64,000 nt of DNA from Amycolatopsis acididurans (GTDB lineage Bacteria > Actinomycetota > Actinomycetes > Mycobacteriales > Pseudonocardiaceae): the NCBI RefSeq assembly GCF_012328925.1, contig NZ_JAAXLS010000002.1:372001-436000 (forward strand), given 5' to 3'. The notes beneath the pieces are model-generated. The model worked only from the letters and a program-made list of their open reading frames with translations. It did no database searches and had not been told where the DNA came from. Position 1 is the first letter of the stretch; every line of letters begins with the position of its first letter. Shown piece after piece: positions 17,728-26,950 of the stretch. Position numbers and translations under genes: made by a program.

Positions 17728-18468
17728 GTGCGCCAGGACAATGCTACCGATCGCGATCCCGCGTCACTGTCCGGCAGAACGGCTGTGGTGACCGGCGGAT
17801 CCAGCGGAATCGGCGAGGCCATCGTTCGTCACGCCCGGCAGCGTGGCGCGCGGGTCGCGGCCCTCGATCTGGAACCGACGTCAGGGGCAGATTTGTTCGT
17901 CGCGTGCGATGTGAGCGTCGAAGATGAAGTGCGAGCGGCATTCGAGAAGGTCGATGACGCACTCGGCCCGGCCGACATTCTCGTCAACAACGCCGGAATC
18001 GCGCCGCCAGGCCGGTTCACAGACCTCACAACGCGGTCCTGGGAACGCACCCTCGCCGTCGACCTGACCGGTGTCTTTCTCTGTATCCGCGAGGCGCTGC
18101 CACAGTTGCGGGCAAGCGGCGACGGAAGCATCACCAACATGGGCTCGATCGCCGGCCGCCACCGCAGCCTGACCGCGAACGCGGCCTATGCGGCCGCCAA
18201 GGGCGGTGTCATCGCACTGACCCGGCAGCTCGCGCACGAGCTGGCACCCGAGCGCGTGCGGGTCAATTGCGTGTGCCCCGGCCTGGTCGGCACCGAGATA
18301 ATCCGGCGCAACGTGCCGGAGAACGAGCAGGCCGACCTGGCCCGGTCGATCCCCATGGGACGGTTCGCCGCTCCGGAGGAGATCGCCACGGTCACCTGCT
18401 TTCTGGCCTCGGCGGCGGCGAGCTACCTCACCGGTGCCGTCGTCGACGTCAACGGCGGCCTGCTCTAG
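17728..18468 (+). CDS. Short-chain dehydrogenase/reductase (SDR)
   Basis: A 246-residue classical SDR with TGGSSGIGEA for NAD(P) binding, VNNAGIAPPG, the catalytic Ser in NMGSIAG, Tyr and Lys in YAAAK, and the C-terminal VDVNGGLL. The acidic DLEPT after the second strand suggests NAD(H). GTG 17728 is used as the start; the in-frame GTG at 17710 is an alternative, and neither has a clear ribosome site, so translation may be leaderless. It is followed by an MHS transporter and is divergent from the iron alcohol dehydrogenase. It likely oxidises a secondary alcohol of an imported substrate; the substrate is unknown. Confidence 0.88.
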   Translation: MRQDNATDRDPASLSGRTAVVTGGSSGIGEAIVRHARQRGARVAALDLEPTSGADLFVACDVSVEDEVRAAFEKVDDALGPADILVNNAGIAPPGRFTDLTTRSWERTLAVDLTGVFLCIREALPQLRASGDGSITNMGSIAGRHRSLTANAAYAAAKGGVIALTRQLAHELAPERVRVNCVCPGLVGTEIIRRNVPENEQADLARSIPMGRFAAPEEIATVTCFLASAAASYLTGAVVDVNGGLL

Positions 18469-18479
18469 CCCGGCCCGTG

Positions 18480-18544
18480 TTGACAGCGGAGAGGCGTCGC
18501 GCGACGATATTCCACAATATGACTTGATATTCCACACGTGCTTG
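18480..18544 (+). promoter_or_regulatory. Promoter and repeat elements for the MHS transporter
   Basis: TTGACA (18480-18485) is followed after 17 bp by GACGAT (18503-18508), a good -35/-10 pair. Directly after it the sequence ATATTCCACA occurs twice, 20 bp apart (18508-18517 and 18528-18537). The first copy extends to TTCCA-CAATA-TGACT, a three-mismatch match to TTCCA-N5-TGGAA. The placement just downstream of the -10 is the same as at sauU and xsc. Confidence 0.5.
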
Positions 18545-18574
18545 AAACGCCCGCGCCGGGCAGGAGGTGGCGCC

Positions 18575-19945
18575 ATGAGTCATCCAGTCGCTCGCAAGGT
18601 CAGCGCCGAGGTCTCGGTGCCGAAAGTCGCGCTCGCCAGCTCCATCGGCGCCACCATCGAGTGGTACGACTTCTTCCTGTACGGCACCGCCTCCGGTTTG
18701 GTCTTCAGCAAGCTCTTCTTCCCCAAGTTCGACCCGGCGGTCGGTGTCCTGGCCTCCTTCGCCACGTTCGCCGTCGGATACCTCGCGCGCCCGGTCGGGA
18801 GTCTGATCTTCGGCCATTTCGGCGACCGCGTCGGCCGCAAGACCATGTTGATCCTGACCTTGTTGATCATGGGTCTGGGCACGTTCGTGATCGGCGTGCT
18901 GCCCACCTACAGCGCGATCGGCATCTGGGCACCGGTGCTGCTGGTGCTGATGCGGGTGTTGCAGGGCATCGGCATCGGCGGCGAGTACGGCGGCGCCGTG
19001 CTGATGGCCGTGGAGTACGCGCCGGCCGGCAGGCGCGGATTCTTCGGCAGCTGGCCACAGGTCGGTGTGCCCGCAGGCCTGCTGCTGTCCTCCGGCGTGT
19101 TCGCCGCGCTGTCCGCGTGGCTGCCTCCCGGCGGCTTCATCGCGTATGGCTGGCGGATCTGCTTCCTGGTCAGCGTGGTGCTGGTGGCCGTCGGGCTCTA
19201 CATCCGGCTGCAGGTGCTGGAGACCCCGGCCTTCGCCGAGGTGCGGGCACGCCAGGAACAGGCGAAGGTCCCGTTCGCGGAGCTGGTCCGGCGCTCCCCC
19301 AAGGAACTCGGGTTGAGCCTGCTGACCCGGTGGATCGAAGGCCTGACCTACAACGCCTATTCCGTGCTGATGGTGGCGTTCGTGGTGAACCGGTTGCATG
19401 TCCAGCAGGGCAAAGCCCTGCTGGGGGTGATCATCGCCGCCGCGATCGGCATGGTCGTGACCCCGCTCTACGGCATCCTCAGCGACCGCATCGGGCGGAA
19501 GCGCGTCTACGGCGCCGGCGTCGTGGCGGTGGCCGTGTTGGCGTTTCCGTCCTTCTGGGCGATCCAGACCGGCAAGGTGGGGTGGGTCTGGCTCGGCATC
19601 ATCATCCCGTTCGGCTTCGGGTACTTCGCGATCTACGCGCCGCTGGCCGCGTTCTGGGCCGAACTGTTCGACACCCGCTACCGCTACACCGGGGTCGGTT
19701 CGGTCTACCAGTTCTCCGGCATTTACGCGAGCGGCCTGACGCCACTGATCGGCTCGGTGCTCATCGCGGTGGGCGGCGGTAGTCCGTGGCTGTTCGGGGC
19801 GTACCTCGTCGTGGTCGCGGTGATCAGTCTGGTCGCCACCGTGTTCCTGCCCGAGACCTACCGGCGTGACATCATGCCGACGGCCAGTGCACCCGTGGTG
19901 GCCGAACAGGAGGCCCTCGGCCGCAGCGGACGGCGCCGCGGCTAG
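18575..19945 (+). CDS. MHS-family MFS metabolite:proton symporter
   Basis: A 456-residue, 12-helix importer of the metabolite:H+ symporter (ShiA/PcaT/ProP-like) group. Signature segments are SSIGATIEWYDFFLYGTASGL in the first helix, the GHFGDRVGRK loop, RVLQGIGIGGEYGGAVL and LSDRIGRKRVYG. A strong CAGGAGGTGG precedes ATG 18575. Such transporters bring in organic acids. Its promoter carries TTCCA elements like those of the sulfoacetate genes, so it may import a related anion. Its 3' end overlaps that of the opposing TorD-like gene by 4 bp, marking the end of the long minus-strand operon. Confidence 0.9.
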   Translation: MSHPVARKVSAEVSVPKVALASSIGATIEWYDFFLYGTASGLVFSKLFFPKFDPAVGVLASFATFAVGYLARPVGSLIFGHFGDRVGRKTMLILTLLIMGLGTFVIGVLPTYSAIGIWAPVLLVLMRVLQGIGIGGEYGGAVLMAVEYAPAGRRGFFGSWPQVGVPAGLLLSSGVFAALSAWLPPGGFIAYGWRICFLVSVVLVAVGLYIRLQVLETPAFAEVRARQEQAKVPFAELVRRSPKELGLSLLTRWIEGLTYNAYSVLMVAFVVNRLHVQQGKALLGVIIAAAIGMVVTPLYGILSDRIGRKRVYGAGVVAVAVLAFPSFWAIQTGKVGWVWLGIIIPFGFGYFAIYAPLAAFWAELFDTRYRYTGVGSVYQFSGIYASGLTPLIGSVLIAVGGGSPWLFGAYLVVVAVISLVATVFLPETYRRDIMPTASAPVVAEQEALGRSGRRRG

Positions 19946-20835
19946 GCACGGCCTCGCGCCGCCACGAGGAGCCGCCGGGTGCCCTCGGCGCGAGCCCGCC
20001 AGTGCACTCCGACGGGACCCAGCCGCGGCTCGGTGGCGCGATGCCGGGCACGCCACCGGCCGGCATGGCCGGCCAGCCAGCCCAGGGTTTCGCGCGGCGC
20101 CTGCTCCAGCATCGACCGCAGCATGAACGCGCGTTCCCCGGCCCGCGGCGCGAGACCGCAGGAACCGGACGCTTCGGCAAGGTCCCGGCGGCTGAGCAGG
20201 ATCCCACTGCGGACCGGGGTGAGCAGCGCACGCACCAACCGGTCGAGCCCCTCGTCGGTGGTGACCGGATCGGGCGCGGCACGCAGGCAGGCCGGTGCGG
20301 TCTTCGGCGGTCGCAGCTCGTCGGCCTCCGTGAGCAGCGCATCCGCGACGATCCGTGCCCACGCGCGGTAGAACCCGTCGCCGGCGTCCTCGAGCGCGGT
20401 CGTGTAGGCGATCGCCCACGTGAGCAGGTGCTCCCACAACAGGGCACGGCGTGCCTCGCGGCGGATGGCCCTGCGTGCCGGCTGAGGCTCCGCGCGCTCG
20501 GCGTCGGCCAGCGCGGCGTACAACCCGAGCAGCACCCCGAGATGATCGGGTTCCGAGGGCGGGGTGAGGTGCAGGGCGCGCCAGAACCCGGCGACCCGGT
20601 CCGCGGCCTCACCGCCGAGCATGCCCTCGGCGCCGAGATAGACCGCGGCATAGGGCACGAGCTGGACGACGAACGTTTCCGTGTAGGACGCCGGGTCGGT
20701 GAGAGGGGGCAGCCCGAGTGCGGCGGCGATCCGCGCGTGCGCCAGATGGGGTGCCTCGCACAGCGCGCCCAGCGCGCGGAACAGTTCGGGATCGATGGCC
20801 GTCGGCCGCGACGCCACCTGGGGCTCGCTGCTCAT
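19942..20835 (-). CDS. TorD/DmsD-type molybdoenzyme chaperone
   Basis: A 297-residue helical protein that matches the TorD redox-enzyme maturation family: an N-terminal helical region (ELFRALGALCEAPHLAH), then YTETFVVQLVPYAAVYLG and LLWEHLLTWAIAY. These chaperones hold the apo molybdoenzyme until the molybdenum cofactor is inserted. The start ATG 20835 overlaps the stop of the molybdoenzyme gene (ATGA), tying it to that partner. The match is more to fold pattern and position than to strict motifs. It is the last gene of the nine-gene operon. Confidence 0.75.
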   Translation of the reverse strand: MSSEPQVASRPTAIDPELFRALGALCEAPHLAHARIAAALGLPPLTDPASYTETFVVQLVPYAAVYLGAEGMLGGEAADRVAGFWRALHLTPPSEPDHLGVLLGLYAALADAERAEPQPARRAIRREARRALLWEHLLTWAIAYTTALEDAGDGFYRAWARIVADALLTEADELRPPKTAPACLRAAPDPVTTDEGLDRLVRALLTPVRSGILLSRRDLAEASGSCGLAPRAGERAFMLRSMLEQAPRETLGWLAGHAGRWRARHRATEPRLGPVGVHWRARAEGTRRLLVAARGRA

Positions 20836-23747
20836 GGCGTCAGGCGGAACGCGTCGAGCCCCGGCTTGAGCGGGCGCATCATCCAGCTCGGGCGCCGGGT
20901 GCCGTCGGGTGAGTGCTCGTCGGCACCGCGAGTGCGTTCCAGCCACCGCCGGTACACCTCGTGTGCCCTGGCCGTGTCGACCGCGATGTCGCCGTAGCTG
21001 TCGCCGGGCTCGGCCCGCCGCACCCGCACCGCCTGGTGCCAGCAATGCTGGCCGGAAATCGGGTCCGGCTGCACACCGAAGGTGAGGTTCTGGTGGACGC
21101 CGAGCTGACTCCACCAGATCCTCGAGGTGTCGGGGTCGGTCGAGGAGTACGAGCCGGCGCCCGCCCGCCGCGACAACGACCAGCGCCCGTCCGCACGGTT
21201 CAGGTCGACGGCCGCGGCCATCTGGTTGACCCCGCTGCCGGTGCCCGCCGGCTTCCAGCGCCCCATGTGGTGGCTGCACGCCACGACTCCGGGCCGGATA
21301 CCTTCGGTGATCCACACGTTCACCACGAAGTGCCCGATCTCGGTTTCCACGCGCACCAGGTCCCGCGCGCCGATCCCGAGCCTGGTGGCATCCTCGGGAT
21401 GTATCCACAGTGGATTCGTATGGGCGAGCTCGTTGAGCCACTTGGCATTCGCGCTGCGAGTGTGGACCTGCGTCGGCAGCCGGAAGGTCGAGATCAGCAC
21501 CAGCTGGCCGGATTCGAGCCGGTCGGGATGAATGTGGCTGGCGATGTAGGTCGGCACCGCGTACTCCGGCCACCCCCAGGAGTCGACGGTGGTCGAGAAG
21601 AACTCGAGCTTTCCGCTGGGCGTGGGGAATCCCCGGCGGACGGCTCCGTCCACCCGCACCCCGATGGGCCTGCGACCCTCGGCGTCGGCGGGCGGCGCGG
21701 CCATCGGGACGAGGTTGTCCTGGGGTCCCTTCGCCACGGCGTAGACGCGTCCGGACCGTTCGATCGCGTCGGTCAGTTCCTCGGCCGGGACCTCCTGCGC
21801 GAAGACCTGACCGATGCCCCTGCGCACCTCGAACGCGCCGTACCGGCGCATGTAGTCGAGCGGGTCGAGGCCCTCCGCCGCAGCCGCCTCCGGCAGGCCG
21901 GGCACGGAGTTCTCGAAAATGTAGCGGTAGTACTCCTCGACGGTGAGCTTCTCCCCCGGCCGCTCGGCCGACTCGTAGTAGCGGCGGATGCCCAGTGTGC
22001 CGTCCGGGTCGATCCGCCAGGACAGCTCGATCCAGAACTCGTTTTCCTCCCACACCTCGCCGGGGTTGACCTGCCGGGTGTCGGTGATCCGCTCGCCCAG
22101 CCGTTCCCGGGCGGTGCGCAGGACGGGCTGCCGGAACGCGATCCACTGGCCGTCGTACTGCTCGTAGGAATGCAGGTCGTGGCGCTCCGAGGAGTGCCCC
22201 ATGGGCAGCACGTAGTCGGCGAAGTACGCCGTCTCACTCCAGGTCGGCGTGAGCGCCACGTGCAAGCCGATCGCGCCAGGGTCGGTGAACATCTCCATCC
22301 AGCTCATGCCGTCGGGATTGGTCCAGACCGGGTTGTAGACGCGGGTGAAGTACACCTCGATCCGCCCTCGGCCGTCCTTGAGGAAATGCGGCAGCAGGAA
22401 CGACAGCTCGTTGAGCGCGAGCGGGTACTCGCGCGGCCAGGTCAGCTCGTTCCAGGTGTGCGGATGGCCGGGGAGGTGGATCGGGCGAGGCACGAACTTG
22501 TGCCAGGCGTTCGGGTAGGTGCCGCCCTGTGTGGCCACGGCGCCGAGCAACGCGTTGAGCAGGAACAGACACCGGGAGACCTGCCAGCCGCCGAGGTTCC
22601 CGGCGGCGGCGGAGCGCCAGTTGTGGGTGGAGAGCCGGGTGCCCGCGCCCGCGACGATGTCGGCGACCTGCTGCAGCTTCCGGGCAGGCACGCCGGACTC
22701 ACGTGCCGCGAACTCGAAGGTGAACTCGTCGTAGAGCCGGGCGAGTTCGGTTTCGAACGTCTCGAACGTGCCGGGCAGGCCGGTGTGCCGTTGCGCGAGG
22801 TACTCCTCCCAGTTCCACCAGCGCCGCACGAACTCCCGGTCGTAGCGGCCGGTGGTGATGAGGTGCCCCGCGATGGCCAGCAGGATCGCGGCCTCGGATC
22901 CCGGATAGGGCGAGATCCAGTGATCGGCGTGGGTGGCGGTGTTGGACAGCCGCGTGTCGAACACGATCAGCTTCGCGCCGCGCTGCTTGGCGTCGGTGAT
23001 GCGCTGCGCGTGCGGGTTGAAGTAGTGCCCGGTCTCCAGGTGCGAACTGATCAGGAGGATCACGTCGGCGTTGGCGTGATCCGGGCTCGGCCGGTCGATC
23101 CCGCTCCAGAAGTGGTAGCCGGCCCGCGCGCCGCTGGAGCACACGTTGGTGTGCGAGTTGTGTCCGTCCACGCCCCAGCTGGCGAGCACCCGCTCGGTGA
23201 AGCCGTCCTCGCCGGGGCGGCCCACGTGGTACATGATCTCGTTGTGCCGTCCCTCGGTGATCGCGGCACGGATGCGGGCGGCGATGTCGTCGAGCGCCTC
23301 GTCCCAGCCGACCTGCACCCAGCGGCCCTCGCCCCGCGCGCCGGCCCGCTTGAGCGGATACAGGATGCGGTCCGGGTCGGTGACCTGGTTCAGCGTCGCC
23401 GGGCCCTTCGCGCAGTTGCGTCCGCGCGAGCCGGGATGCGCGGGGTTGCCCTCGAACTTGTGCACCCGCAACGTGTCCCGCTCCACATACGCCAGCAGAC
23501 CGCAGGCGGACTCGCAGTTGAAACACGTCGTGGGCACCAGCATCGAATGCCGTTCCACCCGGCGCGGCCAGGAGCGCGAGTCGAACTCCACCCAGTCGTC
23601 CCAGCGTTCCTTGGGCGGAAACGACGCGAGGTGGATCCGGCTCGCTCCGGGGTAGAAGGTTTCGCCGCGCGCCAGTGTGGCCTCCCGCGCCGCGCTGACC
23701 CGCGCGCCCAGTTCTGCCGGGTCGGGCCTGCCCTCTGCGACCGCCAT
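20832..23747 (-). CDS. Molybdopterin oxidoreductase, DMSO reductase family, SoeA-like
   Basis: A 971-residue catalytic subunit. The [4Fe-4S] ligands are Cys75, Cys78, Cys82 and Cys112 (CFNCESAC, NCAKG). NVCSSG places Cys203 as the likely molybdenum ligand. Later come the bis-MGD segments and the C-terminal cofactor domain (QLVLISTFRLPTQVHTRS, HMGRWKPAG). There is no Tat signal, so it works in the cytoplasm, as SoeA does and as periplasmic DmsA/PhsA do not. With the FeS/NrfD fusion 18 bp upstream and the chaperone downstream it forms a SoeABC-like set that would oxidise sulfite to sulfate and pass electrons to quinone. Arsenate, polysulfide or other oxyanion chemistry cannot be excluded; sulfite is favoured by the Xsc context. 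Confidence 0.82.
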   Translation of the reverse strand: MAVAEGRPDPAELGARVSAAREATLARGETFYPGASRIHLASFPPKERWDDWVEFDSRSWPRRVERHSMLVPTTCFNCESACGLLAYVERDTLRVHKFEGNPAHPGSRGRNCAKGPATLNQVTDPDRILYPLKRAGARGEGRWVQVGWDEALDDIAARIRAAITEGRHNEIMYHVGRPGEDGFTERVLASWGVDGHNSHTNVCSSGARAGYHFWSGIDRPSPDHANADVILLISSHLETGHYFNPHAQRITDAKQRGAKLIVFDTRLSNTATHADHWISPYPGSEAAILLAIAGHLITTGRYDREFVRRWWNWEEYLAQRHTGLPGTFETFETELARLYDEFTFEFAARESGVPARKLQQVADIVAGAGTRLSTHNWRSAAAGNLGGWQVSRCLFLLNALLGAVATQGGTYPNAWHKFVPRPIHLPGHPHTWNELTWPREYPLALNELSFLLPHFLKDGRGRIEVYFTRVYNPVWTNPDGMSWMEMFTDPGAIGLHVALTPTWSETAYFADYVLPMGHSSERHDLHSYEQYDGQWIAFRQPVLRTARERLGERITDTRQVNPGEVWEENEFWIELSWRIDPDGTLGIRRYYESAERPGEKLTVEEYYRYIFENSVPGLPEAAAAEGLDPLDYMRRYGAFEVRRGIGQVFAQEVPAEELTDAIERSGRVYAVAKGPQDNLVPMAAPPADAEGRRPIGVRVDGAVRRGFPTPSGKLEFFSTTVDSWGWPEYAVPTYIASHIHPDRLESGQLVLISTFRLPTQVHTRSANAKWLNELAHTNPLWIHPEDATRLGIGARDLVRVETEIGHFVVNVWITEGIRPGVVACSHHMGRWKPAGTGSGVNQMAAAVDLNRADGRWSLSRRAGAGSYSSTDPDTSRIWWSQLGVHQNLTFGVQPDPISGQHCWHQAVRVRRAEPGDSYGDIAVDTARAHEVYRRWLERTRGADEHSPDGTRRPSWMMRPLKPGLDAFRLTP

Positions 23748-23765
23748 CGCAGCCTCCCGAATTCT

Positions 23766-25331
23766 CTAGGCCAGGGGGACCGACTGGCCGGCCTGGACGT
23801 AGGCGTGTTCGTGCGCGAGCAGACCGAGCAGCGCGGGTATCGCGACCCAGGCGCCCGCCAGGGGTGCCGCGACCCCGACGGCGACCAACGGGAGTCCGGC
23901 CCAGAAGTAGGCCCGCCACCTGCCGGTGAGCATTTCGTGCATCGCCAGCCGCGCGTGTGCGCTCGGGTGAGCCAGCGTGATCTCCCCGAACACCAGCAGG
24001 ACGTGCACCGCCGCGGCGACCGCCAGCACCCAGGCCAGCGCCACCACCGGCCCACCGGTCCACCACGCCGCGATCGGCAGCAGCGCGGCCGCCCCGGCGA
24101 CCATCGCCTGCACCAGCAGATGTGGCGGTAGCAACGGGTTCTGCCACATGTCCCGCGCCGTGGCCTGGGCGAAGAGATAGGCCGTGTAGACGGCCGTCGC
24201 GACCGCGACCGGTCCTCCGGCCACCGCGACCGCCTGCCTCAGCCCGGCCGAACCGAGCAGGCTCCCGAGCAGGTGCACGGCGAGCACGGCGGCGTACAGC
24301 GTGATGATCACACCGCCACGCACCAGCCAGCTGCGCCACTGCGGTTTGGTGAGCACGTAGTAGAACCGCTCCGGATGCTCCAGATCCCAGATCAGGATCA
24401 CCACCGTGGCCGCCAACGCTACCGCCGCGAGCACCGGCACGACCCAGCCGAACACCACGCCCGTCCACGACAACCGGCCCAGCAGGGCCAGCAACAGCGC
24501 CGTCAGGTACGCGCCCGCGGCGATGCTCTTGGTCCACGTGTACAGCGCCACCCGCCAGTCCCACGGCACGCCGTGCGCCACGTCGTAGGACAGCAACGCG
24601 GCGGCACTGCTGTTCGAAGCGCCGGGATGGCCGCTCGCGTACTCGCCCGGCTGCCGTGGAATCTCGCTCCACGCATAGGTGTCACCGGCGGGCCGGTCCG
24701 CGCCCAGCGGGTCCAACGTGGACTGTGTGGCGCCGCGGTAGAAGACCTGGGGCCGGGTGCCTTTCTCGGGTCTTCGCACCGAGACGGGTTGCCGTGCGAC
24801 GATCCGGGCCGCCTCGGATTCCGGATCCTCGGCGTCGCCGACGATGATCGCCTGCGTGGGGCACACCGTGACACACGCCGGTTCCAGGCCGATGTCCAGC
24901 CTGTGCGCGCACATGTTGCACTTCTCCGCGGCGTGATCGTCGGGATTGATGAAGATCGCGTCGTAGGGACAGGCCGCCATGCAGGCCTTGCATCCGATGC
25001 ACAGGTCCTTGTCGAAGTCGACGATGCCGTCCGGACGGGTGTGCATCGCCGCGGTCGGGCACGCGGCGACACACGGTGCGTCGGCGCACTGGTTGCACCG
25101 TGTGACCTGGAAGGCACGCCGGGCCTCCGGGAAGCGGCCCACGTCGACGCTCTTGACGAAGGTCCGGGTGACCGACAGCGGCACGTCGTTCTCCGACTTG
25201 CACGCGGTCGTGCAAGCGTGACAACCGATGCATTTCGTCTGGTCGAGTACCTTGAGCCAGCGCCGGGGACCGTCCGGACCATCCATAGTGGACAGAAGGT
25301 CGGCGTCGCCGCCACGCTCGGGATCGCTCAT
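23766..25331 (-). CDS. Fused four-cluster ferredoxin and NrfD-type membrane anchor (SoeB-SoeC-like)
   Basis: A 521-residue fusion. Residues 25-170 are a DmsB/PhsB-type electron-transfer domain with four cysteine groups: 34-37-40-44, 79-82-87-91, 111-114-117-121 and 138-141-153-157, hence four [4Fe-4S] clusters. A hydrophilic linker of about 80 residues leads to about eight membrane helices typical of NrfD/PsrC quinone-binding anchors (from about residue 255). In SoeABC and most relatives these are two proteins. ATG 25331 overlaps the amidase stop by one base; GTG 25334 directly upstream is an alternative. It passes electrons between the molybdoenzyme and the quinone pool at the cytoplasmic membrane. 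Confidence 0.85.
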   Translation of the reverse strand: MSDPERGGDADLLSTMDGPDGPRRWLKVLDQTKCIGCHACTTACKSENDVPLSVTRTFVKSVDVGRFPEARRAFQVTRCNQCADAPCVAACPTAAMHTRPDGIVDFDKDLCIGCKACMAACPYDAIFINPDDHAAEKCNMCAHRLDIGLEPACVTVCPTQAIIVGDAEDPESEAARIVARQPVSVRRPEKGTRPQVFYRGATQSTLDPLGADRPAGDTYAWSEIPRQPGEYASGHPGASNSSAAALLSYDVAHGVPWDWRVALYTWTKSIAAGAYLTALLLALLGRLSWTGVVFGWVVPVLAAVALAATVVILIWDLEHPERFYYVLTKPQWRSWLVRGGVIITLYAAVLAVHLLGSLLGSAGLRQAVAVAGGPVAVATAVYTAYLFAQATARDMWQNPLLPPHLLVQAMVAGAAALLPIAAWWTGGPVVALAWVLAVAAAVHVLLVFGEITLAHPSAHARLAMHEMLTGRWRAYFWAGLPLVAVGVAAPLAGAWVAIPALLGLLAHEHAYVQAGQSVPLA

Positions 25332-26950
25332 CACGCGTACACCCCCCTACGGACCGCCGCCGCTGATGCGGAAACCGGTGGCCTCTGGGTACCCGGTGCG
25401 ATCGCCTCGTAGGCGGCCGCTGCGAAGCAGAGCAACGCATCCTGCCCTGCCGGAGCCACTAATTGTAGCCCGGCCGGCAGGCCCACGTCACCATAACCGC
25501 ACGGCAGAGACACGGCGGGCATGCCGGTGAGGTTGAACGGCGCGGTGAAACGCACCAGCGCCGTGCCCACGGGCTCCCGGCCGCCGCCCAGGTCCACCTC
25601 GGTGTCACCGAGCGCGGGTGCGGTGCACGGCAGCGACGGCGTGGCGAGGACGTCCACGCCCGCCGACACCGCGGTGAACGTTTCGACCGCGGCGGCGCGA
25701 AGCCGTTGCGCCGTCAGATAATCACCGGCGAGCACGTACCGTCCGGCTTCCAGCCTCGGCCGCACGGCCGCCCCGTAGGGGGCCTCGCCGCACAGGAACC
25801 GTTCGTGCTGGGCGGAACCCTCGGCGTACGCGATCACCCGGTTGATCGCGACCAGCAGGTCCGGATCGGGCAGTTCGACCTCCACGAGCCGCGCCCCGGC
25901 GCCCTCCAGGGTGGTCAGCGCGGTCTCGAAACAGCGCGCGACCGCGGGCTCGATTCCGGCCAGCCACGCACGCGGTACCCCGATCCGCAGCGTGCCAGGA
26001 CCGCGGACCGCGCCCGAGCGGGCGGCGAGCTCGCATCTCGGCACGCCGGCCGTCGCCAGGGTCAGCGCCGCGTCGCGCACGGTGCGCGCAAGAACCCCGA
26101 CGTGATCGAGGCTCCATGACAGCGGGTAGACGCCCGTCATCGGCAGCAGGCCGAAGGTCGGTTTGATCCCGACGACGCCGCAGCACGCGGCCGGTACCCG
26201 CACCGAGCCCCCGGTGTCGGTCCCCACTCCCACCGCCACCAGGGCCGTCGCGACCGCCGCGGCCGAGCCGCCGCTGGATCCGCCTGCGATCCGAGAGGTG
26301 TCCCACGGGTTGCGCACCGGGCCGAACGTGTCGTTGTCGGAAGTGACTCCCGCGGCGAACTCCTGGGTGTTCAGCTTTCCGCCGAGGATCGCGCCGGCTC
26401 GTCGCAGCCGCTGCCACACCCGCGCGTCGCGACTGGGCACGCGACCGGTGAACAGCCGAGAGCCACAGGTCGTCGGCACGCCGGCGGTGTCGATCATGTC
26501 CTTGAGTCCCACCGGCACTCCGGCCAGCCGCCCGCACGCGGGAAGGCGGCCGGGCGAGCTGAGGGTGACCGTCAGGAACGCGTTGAGGATCGGCTGCAGG
26601 CGTTCGATCCGGTCCGCGTACGCGGCTACGACCTCGGCCGGGTCCAGCCGCCGCGTCCGCACCAGCGCCGCCACGTCGGCCGCGGGCAGCCACGGCACGT
26701 CGTCGCGGCTCGACGGGGTGGCCGGTACCGGCGCCGGCGGGAGCGGATGGACCGACGGCAGGGCGTGGCGCGCAGCCGCCGGGCGGAACGCCACCGCCGG
26801 GTCGTGCGTGTCGAGGGCGGCGAGATCCACCTTCGCCAGCGCCGCCCGCAACGGGGCCGCAAGCTGGTCCGTGGCGTCCAGCAGGGCGGGATCGGCGTCC
26901 GGGGCCATCTGCGCCATCACCCGCCGGTTCACCCGCAACCGTCCACTCAC
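25331..26950 (-). CDS. Amidase signature family protein
   Basis: A 539-residue amidase signature enzyme with the Ser-cisSer-Lys triad: Lys in VGLKDMIDTAG, the cis-Ser in GGSSGGSAAA and the nucleophile in DTGGSVRVPA. About 100 extra residues at the N-terminus, helical and then proline-rich (LPPAPVPATP), precede the catalytic domain; these are longer than in a minimal amidase and could bind a partner. It hydrolyses a carboxamide to acid and ammonia. The start GTG 26950 overlaps the BKACE stop (GTGA). Its place among sulfonate genes suggests the substrate or an upstream precursor carries an amide bond; AtzF-like allophanate hydrolysis is an alternative. Confidence 0.85.
   Translation of the reverse strand: MSGRLRVNRRVMAQMAPDADPALLDATDQLAAPLRAALAKVDLAALDTHDPAVAFRPAAARHALPSVHPLPPAPVPATPSSRDDVPWLPAADVAALVRTRRLDPAEVVAAYADRIERLQPILNAFLTVTLSSPGRLPACGRLAGVPVGLKDMIDTAGVPTTCGSRLFTGRVPSRDARVWQRLRRAGAILGGKLNTQEFAAGVTSDNDTFGPVRNPWDTSRIAGGSSGGSAAAVATALVAVGVGTDTGGSVRVPAACCGVVGIKPTFGLLPMTGVYPLSWSLDHVGVLARTVRDAALTLATAGVPRCELAARSGAVRGPGTLRIGVPRAWLAGIEPAVARCFETALTTLEGAGARLVEVELPDPDLLVAINRVIAYAEGSAQHERFLCGEAPYGAAVRPRLEAGRYVLAGDYLTAQRLRAAAVETFTAVSAGVDVLATPSLPCTAPALGDTEVDLGGGREPVGTALVRFTAPFNLTGMPAVSLPCGYGDVGLPAGLQLVAPAGQDALLCFAAAAYEAIAPGTQRPPVSASAAAVRRGVYA

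Noticed and set aside
18530-18544. Second TTCCA copy upstream of the MHS gene as a full operator
   Set aside because: Only one half-site matches; the other half (GCTTG) does not fit TGGAA.
20913-24131. A 1,072-residue open frame on the plus strand opposite the molybdoenzyme gene
   Set aside because: It is antisense to a gene with clear cofactor motifs, rich in Arg/Pro/Val with no domain, and typical of the shadow frames that high-GC coding DNA produces.
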